Shown in pieces: positions 27,175 through 31,501 of a stretch of 31,501 nucleotides of DNA. Position 1 is the first letter of the stretch. The number at the start of each line of letters is the position of its first letter. Both the position numbers and the translations under genes were made by a program. This DNA comes from a virus: positions 1-31,501 of IMG/VR virus record IMGVR_UViG_3300000268_000002, one strand, 5' to 3'. The notes below the pieces were generated by a model that had not been told where the DNA came from, made no database searches, and saw only the letters and a list, made by a program, of their open reading frames with translations.

Positions 27175-29263
27175 CGATTCTATCGGCTACATCGAGAGCG
27201 AGACTGTAGATCAACGAAAACAAGCTCTACAGGCTTACTTGCGTCAACCTTACGGAAATGAGGTAGAAGGCAAGTCTCAGATCGTTACTGGTGAGGTAGC
27301 TGAAGCCATTGATGGCGCATTGCCTAGCCTAGTCCGTATCTTCACAGGCTCTGACAATATCGTGGTTTTTGAGCCACAAGGACCTCAAGACGAAGCGTCT
27401 GCCAAGCAAGCAACTGACTACTGTAACTGGGTTTTTAACCGAGACAACGAAGGTGTAGCCATTCTGCACGACTGGTTTAAAGATGCTTTGCTACAGAAGA
27501 ACGGCATCGTAAAAGCCTATTGGGAAGATAAAGAGGACATCACTAAAGAGCGTTACTTTAACTTGTCTGAGGACGAGTTAGCCATGCTGATGAGCGATGA
27601 GAGCATGGAGATTGTCGAGCAAGATACGACAGAATTCCCGATATTTGACCCAATGGGACAGCCAGTTGTTGACCAGATGGGTATGCCAGTTATGGGTGCG
27701 ACACACAATGTCGTAGTCCAAAAGAAAAAGAAATCAGGCAAGGTAACGATTGAGAATGTTCCTCCAGAGGAATTCTTGATTAGCAAAAATGCTCGTACTA
27801 TTGCTGATAGCCCATTCGTAGCCCATCGTCAAATGATGACTCGTAGTGATCTGATTGCTATGGGTTTCAACAAGAAGCAAGTTGAAGGATTGCAAATTGG
27901 TGATGCTCTAGCTTATACGCCAGAGCGTGTGGTTCGTTTCTCTGCGGGTGAGCAGCCTTACCAAGTTCAGACTGATGACCCATCAATGCAAGAGATTGAG
28001 GTCTTTGAGTGCTATATCAAAACTGATATAGAGGGCAAAGGTATTGCTTCACTCGTCCAAGTGTTCTATGCCTCAAACGAGATTCTTGAGGACGAGAATG
28101 GTAAGGAAATGGTTGAGGAAGTGGACTATGTGCCATTCCACTCAATCTGCCCTATCCCAATTCCGCACAAGTTCTTTGGCAACTCACTTGCTGACAGAAC
28201 AACAGACTTACAGTTAATCAAAACGACTATCACTCGTCAAATGTTGGATAACTTATATCTGACAAACAATGCACGAGTTGTCGCTGTTGAAGGGCAGGTA
28301 AACCTTGATGACTTGCTTACATCTACTGCTGGTGGTGTTATTCGTGCTAAGTCTCAAGGTGCTGTTCAACAACTTGTAGTCCAGAATGTAGCATCTCAGG
28401 CTTTCCCAATGCTTCAGTACTTGGATACAGTCCAGTCAAAGCGTACTGGTGTATCTGATGCTTCTCAGGGCTTAGACCCATCTATCTTGCAGAATGTGAC
28501 TGCTGCGGCTGTTGCTTCTATGCAACAAGCTGGCGCAGGTAAGATTGAACTAATGGCTCGAATCTTTGCTGAGACAGGTGTTAAGTCTTTGTTCCAAGGC
28601 ATCTTGCATCTCTTGTGTAAGTATCAGGACAAGCCTCGTTTGGTTCGTATGCGTGGTGAGTTCGTAGAGTTTGACCCTCGCACATGGGCTAACCAATACG
28701 ATGTTTCAATCAATGTTGGTTTGGGTGCTGGTAACAGACAAGAACAGATGGCTATGCTGTCGATGGTTCTTGCCAAACAAGAGCAGTTGATTGCTCAGTA
28801 TGGTCCTGCTAACCCTTATGTTTCACCTGCACAGTATCGTGGCACTTTGGGTCGTATGGTTGAGATTGCTGGCTTTAAGGACTCTGCTGAGTTCTACAAG
28901 GCTATTACACCAGAGCAAGATCAGGCTTTGAGCAATCCTCCCCCACAGCAACAGCAAATGCCTCCAGAGGTTCAAGCTATCATGGCTAGAACACAGGCTG
29001 AGATACAAGCTAACCAAGCCAAAGCACAAGCTGACATTCAGTTGAAGCAACAGCAAATGCAGATTGACATGGAGATGGCTCAACAAAAGGCAGGTCTTGA
29101 AATGCAATTGATGCGTGAGAAAGAGGCTGCTAAGTTGATGCTTGAGCGTGAGAAACAACAGGCTTACTTTGCGATGAAACAGCAAGAGTTTGAGGTTGAG
29201 GCTCAATTGAAAGCAATGAAGGTAGGTGCTGGCATTACTAGCAATGTAGAAATTAAGGGCTAA
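27131..29263 (+). CDS. Portal protein
   Basis: 710 residues, AAGGA five bases before the ATG. The order IDDSIGYIESETVDQRKQAL, then VTGEVAEAIDGALPSLVRIFTGSD, then WVFNRDNEGVAILHDWFKDALLQKNGIVKAYWE, then PVPHSICPIPIPHKFFGNSLADRT-like middle (FHSICPIPIPHKFFGNSLAD), then TAAAVASMQQAGAGKIELMARIF is the portal layout of P22-type short-tailed phages. The last 110 residues are a long Gln/Ala/Met-rich coiled coil (barrel-like, reaching into the head). It forms the dodecameric ring on which head and tail meet. Confidence 0.88.
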   Translation: MAQNELKSILQAEIDDSIGYIESETVDQRKQALQAYLRQPYGNEVEGKSQIVTGEVAEAIDGALPSLVRIFTGSDNIVVFEPQGPQDEASAKQATDYCNWVFNRDNEGVAILHDWFKDALLQKNGIVKAYWEDKEDITKERYFNLSEDELAMLMSDESMEIVEQDTTEFPIFDPMGQPVVDQMGMPVMGATHNVVVQKKKKSGKVTIENVPPEEFLISKNARTIADSPFVAHRQMMTRSDLIAMGFNKKQVEGLQIGDALAYTPERVVRFSAGEQPYQVQTDDPSMQEIEVFECYIKTDIEGKGIASLVQVFYASNEILEDENGKEMVEEVDYVPFHSICPIPIPHKFFGNSLADRTTDLQLIKTTITRQMLDNLYLTNNARVVAVEGQVNLDDLLTSTAGGVIRAKSQGAVQQLVVQNVASQAFPMLQYLDTVQSKRTGVSDASQGLDPSILQNVTAAAVASMQQAGAGKIELMARIFAETGVKSLFQGILHLLCKYQDKPRLVRMRGEFVEFDPRTWANQYDVSINVGLGAGNRQEQMAMLSMVLAKQEQLIAQYGPANPYVSPAQYRGTLGRMVEIAGFKDSAEFYKAITPEQDQALSNPPPQQQQMPPEVQAIMARTQAEIQANQAKAQADIQLKQQQMQIDMEMAQQKAGLEMQLMREKEAAKLMLEREKQQAYFAMKQQEFEVEAQLKAMKVGAGITSNVEIKG

Positions 29264-29265
29264 TC

Positions 29266-31501
29266 ATGGCTAGAAATAACTTTTACTCAATGGTCAACGA
29301 TGATGGCGAGGTATCGCTTGAAGACTTGTTGATGCAAATTGAGCAGTTACAGCCTGTCTACCAAGAGCCAGATGTTGATTATTACGCACAGCAATTTGCA
29401 CCAGATGTATTTGCTGAAGTGCCTACTCAAGTCTATCAACCAGAGCCTGTATATCAACCTACATATCAGCCAGAGCCAGTTTATCAGCCTGTCTATCAAG
29501 AGCCAGTTTACATTGCACCAGAGCCTGTGTACCAAGCACCTGCGCCTGTATATGTAGCACCAGAGCCAGTTTATGCAGCGCCAGAGCCTGTATATCAAGA
29601 GCCTGTGTATCAGCCAGTCTTTCAACAACCAGAAGTTCAACAGCCTTATGTTGAGCCACAAACTGTTCAAGAAGTTATCAATCAGATAGCAGCACAATTT
29701 CCTCCGTCTGTGGTCAACGAGATCATTGCTAGAGAGCCAATTGAGCAACCTATTCAACGAGATGCAGACGCACCAGTTGAGCAGTTGCAACCTGCACAGC
29801 CAGTAGAAGAAACTAAGCCTTCAGCATCGGTTATTGATAACCTAACAAAGCAAATATTAGGCTCTAGCGACACTTCTCAATGGAAAGGTGGCGTAAGTGC
29901 TGAGACTGCCGCTAAAGACATGGCTAAGATCATGGCTGGCATTGGCATCACAGACATTAGTCAGTTTGGCAAGATCACACAAACTGGCTTGCAAGAGGAT
30001 GTCCGTCCTGATGGTCGTGGTGGTTATGTTGACCAACGAGGCAATCCTGTTGACCCTAACATTGTCCAAACAGGTTCGTACGAGACTGAAGGCGGTCGCA
30101 TTGACTATGCTACTGCACCTATTGGCACACAAGTAACTTACGGCAACAAAGAAACAAACCAAGCTGTACCGATCACATATAGTGAGCGTCAGACTGGTAA
30201 CGCTTTTGGTGGTACTTTTGAGGGCAAAGGTAACACAGGCTATCGAGTAGATTTTGATGCTTCTGGTAAGCCTGTTTTCTATACGACTGGTGCTTCAAGC
30301 CGTGATGACATTGGTGTGTTTGCACCGATTATTGCTGCGGCTTTGACTCCTATTCTCGGTCCTGCTGCCGCTTCATTGCTTGGACCAACAGCCTCAACAC
30401 TAGCCACAAACGCACTAACTGGTGCTTTGGTCGGTGGTAGCACTTCAGCGATTACTGGCGACAGTATTGCAAAAGGTGCATTGCTTGGTGGTGCAGGTGG
30501 CGCTGTTGCAGATATTGTCAGTCCTTATTTGCCATCAGCACCAACAGAATTGACTGAGCGTCAGTTTGCAATTGCTGATGCCAAACAATTGGCTGCTAGT
30601 GGTATACCGCCAGAGCAAATATCAGAAATATTAAGTGTTGGTGGATATAACGATGCTATTGTCAATAGGGCAATGGACGCTATTGCAACAGCACCAGTAG
30701 CTGTTACTACACCAACTACTCAGCCTCCAATTGAGACTGTTCAAGTTTCTGCGCCTGTAGCGACAACACCAACAGCAAGTCAAGTAATCAATGCGATTGT
30801 TAACCAACAACCAGTTCCTCAAGTAGCTGCACCAGTAGAAACAGTACAGGTGACTGAGCCTACTCAGCCTGTTCAGACAACTACACCAAGTGTAAATGAA
30901 GTAATCAATTCGATTATTCAGCCTGTATTAACAGAGCCGCCAGTCGTTGAGCCAACTCCTACATCAGTTGCACCAGTTGAGACTGTGCAAGTTAACGAGC
31001 CTGTTCAACCTACTACACCGACTGTTAGCGAAGTAATCAATTCGATTGCTCAGACACCAGTTGTCCAACCTACTGTTACAGCACAACCAACTGTTGAAGT
31101 TGTTGCTAAACAAGCGCCAACACAAGTAGAGCCAAGCGTAATAAACGCTGTTAATTCATCTATTGCGGCTAATGCAATTCGTCCTGTTGAAACTGTTAAT
31201 GTTTCTGCTGCATCAGAAAAGCCTACAACAGTAAATCAAGTTCTTGCGACAATTGCTAATCCATCTGCTGTTACCCCTTCTACACCAGAGGTGGTTGTAA
31301 AGTCTTCAGCACCTAAAGAAGAGCCAGTTACACCTATTGTTACGCCTATTGTTAATGAAACACCAACAGTAGAAGTAACATCAATTCGAGAGAAGCCAAG
31401 CACGATTACAAACGAGACAGAGCCAGCCCCTGTGATTGTTGCGCCTCCGATTACTGGAACAGTACCTCCTAAGACCTACACAGCCTCTGAGATCATTGAT
31501 A
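29266..31501 (+). CDS. Giant repeat protein after the portal (partial, 3' end outside the window)
   Basis: At least 745 residues from ATG 29266 (AAGGG seven bases before), open to the window end. Parts: acidic start; residues about 55-125 of EPVYQ/EPVYxAP repeats; a charged, Gly-rich middle; a Gly/Ala hydrophobic part about 350-420 that could insert in membrane; then Pro/Thr/Val-rich linkers separating short (E/Q)V(I/L)NxI segments near 136, 506, 545, 589, 625, 658 and 742. No enzyme motif seen. Its place where scaffold or coat genes usually lie is striking. A virion role is likely but not identified. Confidence 0.65.
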   Translation, partial: MARNNFYSMVNDDGEVSLEDLLMQIEQLQPVYQEPDVDYYAQQFAPDVFAEVPTQVYQPEPVYQPTYQPEPVYQPVYQEPVYIAPEPVYQAPAPVYVAPEPVYAAPEPVYQEPVYQPVFQQPEVQQPYVEPQTVQEVINQIAAQFPPSVVNEIIAREPIEQPIQRDADAPVEQLQPAQPVEETKPSASVIDNLTKQILGSSDTSQWKGGVSAETAAKDMAKIMAGIGITDISQFGKITQTGLQEDVRPDGRGGYVDQRGNPVDPNIVQTGSYETEGGRIDYATAPIGTQVTYGNKETNQAVPITYSERQTGNAFGGTFEGKGNTGYRVDFDASGKPVFYTTGASSRDDIGVFAPIIAAALTPILGPAAASLLGPTASTLATNALTGALVGGSTSAITGDSIAKGALLGGAGGAVADIVSPYLPSAPTELTERQFAIADAKQLAASGIPPEQISEILSVGGYNDAIVNRAMDAIATAPVAVTTPTTQPPIETVQVSAPVATTPTASQVINAIVNQQPVPQVAAPVETVQVTEPTQPVQTTTPSVNEVINSIIQPVLTEPPVVEPTPTSVAPVETVQVNEPVQPTTPTVSEVINSIAQTPVVQPTVTAQPTVEVVAKQAPTQVEPSVINAVNSSIAANAIRPVETVNVSAASEKPTTVNQVLATIANPSAVTPSTPEVVVKSSAPKEEPVTPIVTPIVNETPTVEVTSIREKPSTITNETEPAPVIVAPPITGTVPPKTYTASEIID
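29428..29640 (+). repeat. Coding repeats of EPVYQ type
   Basis: The tract repeats CCAGAGCC(T/A)GTxTAT and CAGCC(T/A)GTxTATCAA words about eight times, encoding Glu-Pro-Val-Tyr units with Gln, Pro or Ala spacers. Unit length varies. Antisense ORFs here come from this composition and are not genes. Confidence 0.75.
30781..31501 (+). repeat. Spaced coding repeats with VINxI core
   Basis: GAAGTAATCAATTCGATT is identical at 30898-30915 and 31030-31047; weaker copies are at 30781, 31138, 31237 and 31489. Core spacing is about 33-44 codons with one longer gap, and an ETVQV segment recurs between them. Confidence 0.65.

Noticed and set aside
29347-29790. 147-residue Leu/Trp-rich minus-strand frame
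   Set aside because: It is the antisense of the EPVYQ repeat tract; composition explains it.
1-31501. tRNA genes
   Set aside because: No cloverleaf with TTCRA loop and CCA-type end was noticed by eye in the few gaps; a tRNAscan run would settle it.

Overview
The window is one continuous stretch of a tailed double-stranded DNA phage genome. Its tail parts (SU10-like adaptor, nozzle/P22 gp10-like protein, ejection proteins, S74-chaperoned fibre) and its portal suggest a short-tailed, podovirus-type virion. The base composition is moderately AT-rich, and small genes are packed with ATGA/TAATG overlaps. Many of the small proteins look like types I associate with uncultured freshwater or marine phages of Gram-negative bacteria. 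A Gram-negative host is independently supported by the embedded Rz/Rz1-type spanin pair and the GH19 endolysin. I see no bacterial genes, tRNAs, integrase, CRISPR array or insertion sequence. The host genus cannot be named from the sequence.

Layout. (1) 1-10796, plus: adaptor, small tail protein, a protein of strict 20- and 10-residue repeats, nozzle, jelly-roll-like protein, a promoter with a hairpin, three ejection-type proteins, and the long fibre. (2) 10842-15270, plus: lysis cassette (holin, several tiny membrane genes, lipoprotein, second two-TM protein, nested spanins, endolysin), then an HELLH metalloprotein, a metallophosphoesterase and a TTG-start membrane peptide. (3) 15263-17743, minus: early leftward operon read from right to left, with a TM peptide, small proteins, an ERF annealing protein, an inserted HNH endonuclease, an SSB-like protein, a winged-helix protein and MazG. 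(4) 17744-17881: divergent control region with two promoters sharing one motif and a 17-bp palindrome. (5) 17882-22737, plus: early rightward operon with a Cro-like protein, winged-helix protein, replication initiator, C5-methyltransferase-like protein, VRR-NUC-like nuclease, many small proteins and a DUF968/Ref-like zinc protein. (6) 22752-22788: an intrinsic terminator with an overlapping promoter. (7) 22813-31501, plus: a Cys-rich protein, four tiny Lys-rich genes, an ADP-ribosyltransferase-like/GNAT-like protein, terminase small and large subunits, portal, and a giant repeat protein running off the window end.

How it works together. A divergent switch launches the leftward recombination operon and the rightward replication operon. 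The rightward operon ends at a strong terminator, and the same DNA carries the promoter for packaging and head genes. The genome is probably circular or circularly permuted, because head genes run off the right end while tail genes begin at the left end. Major capsid and scaffold genes are not in the window, nor are a DNA polymerase, helicase or RNA polymerase, so replication probably relies on host machinery recruited by the initiator at 18534.

Most interesting signals: a 17-bp promoter element used three times, with the Cro-like mRNA predicted to be leaderless; the polyvalent-protein-like ADP-ribosyltransferase candidate next to terminase; the giant post-portal protein with recurring VINxI segments; the strictly periodic tail protein that shares a 20-residue box with the nozzle; an HNH gene inserted cleanly between ERF and the SSB-like gene; and a structured leader with a possible 35-residue gene at 15850-15957. 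Family names were assigned by eye, with no database search.
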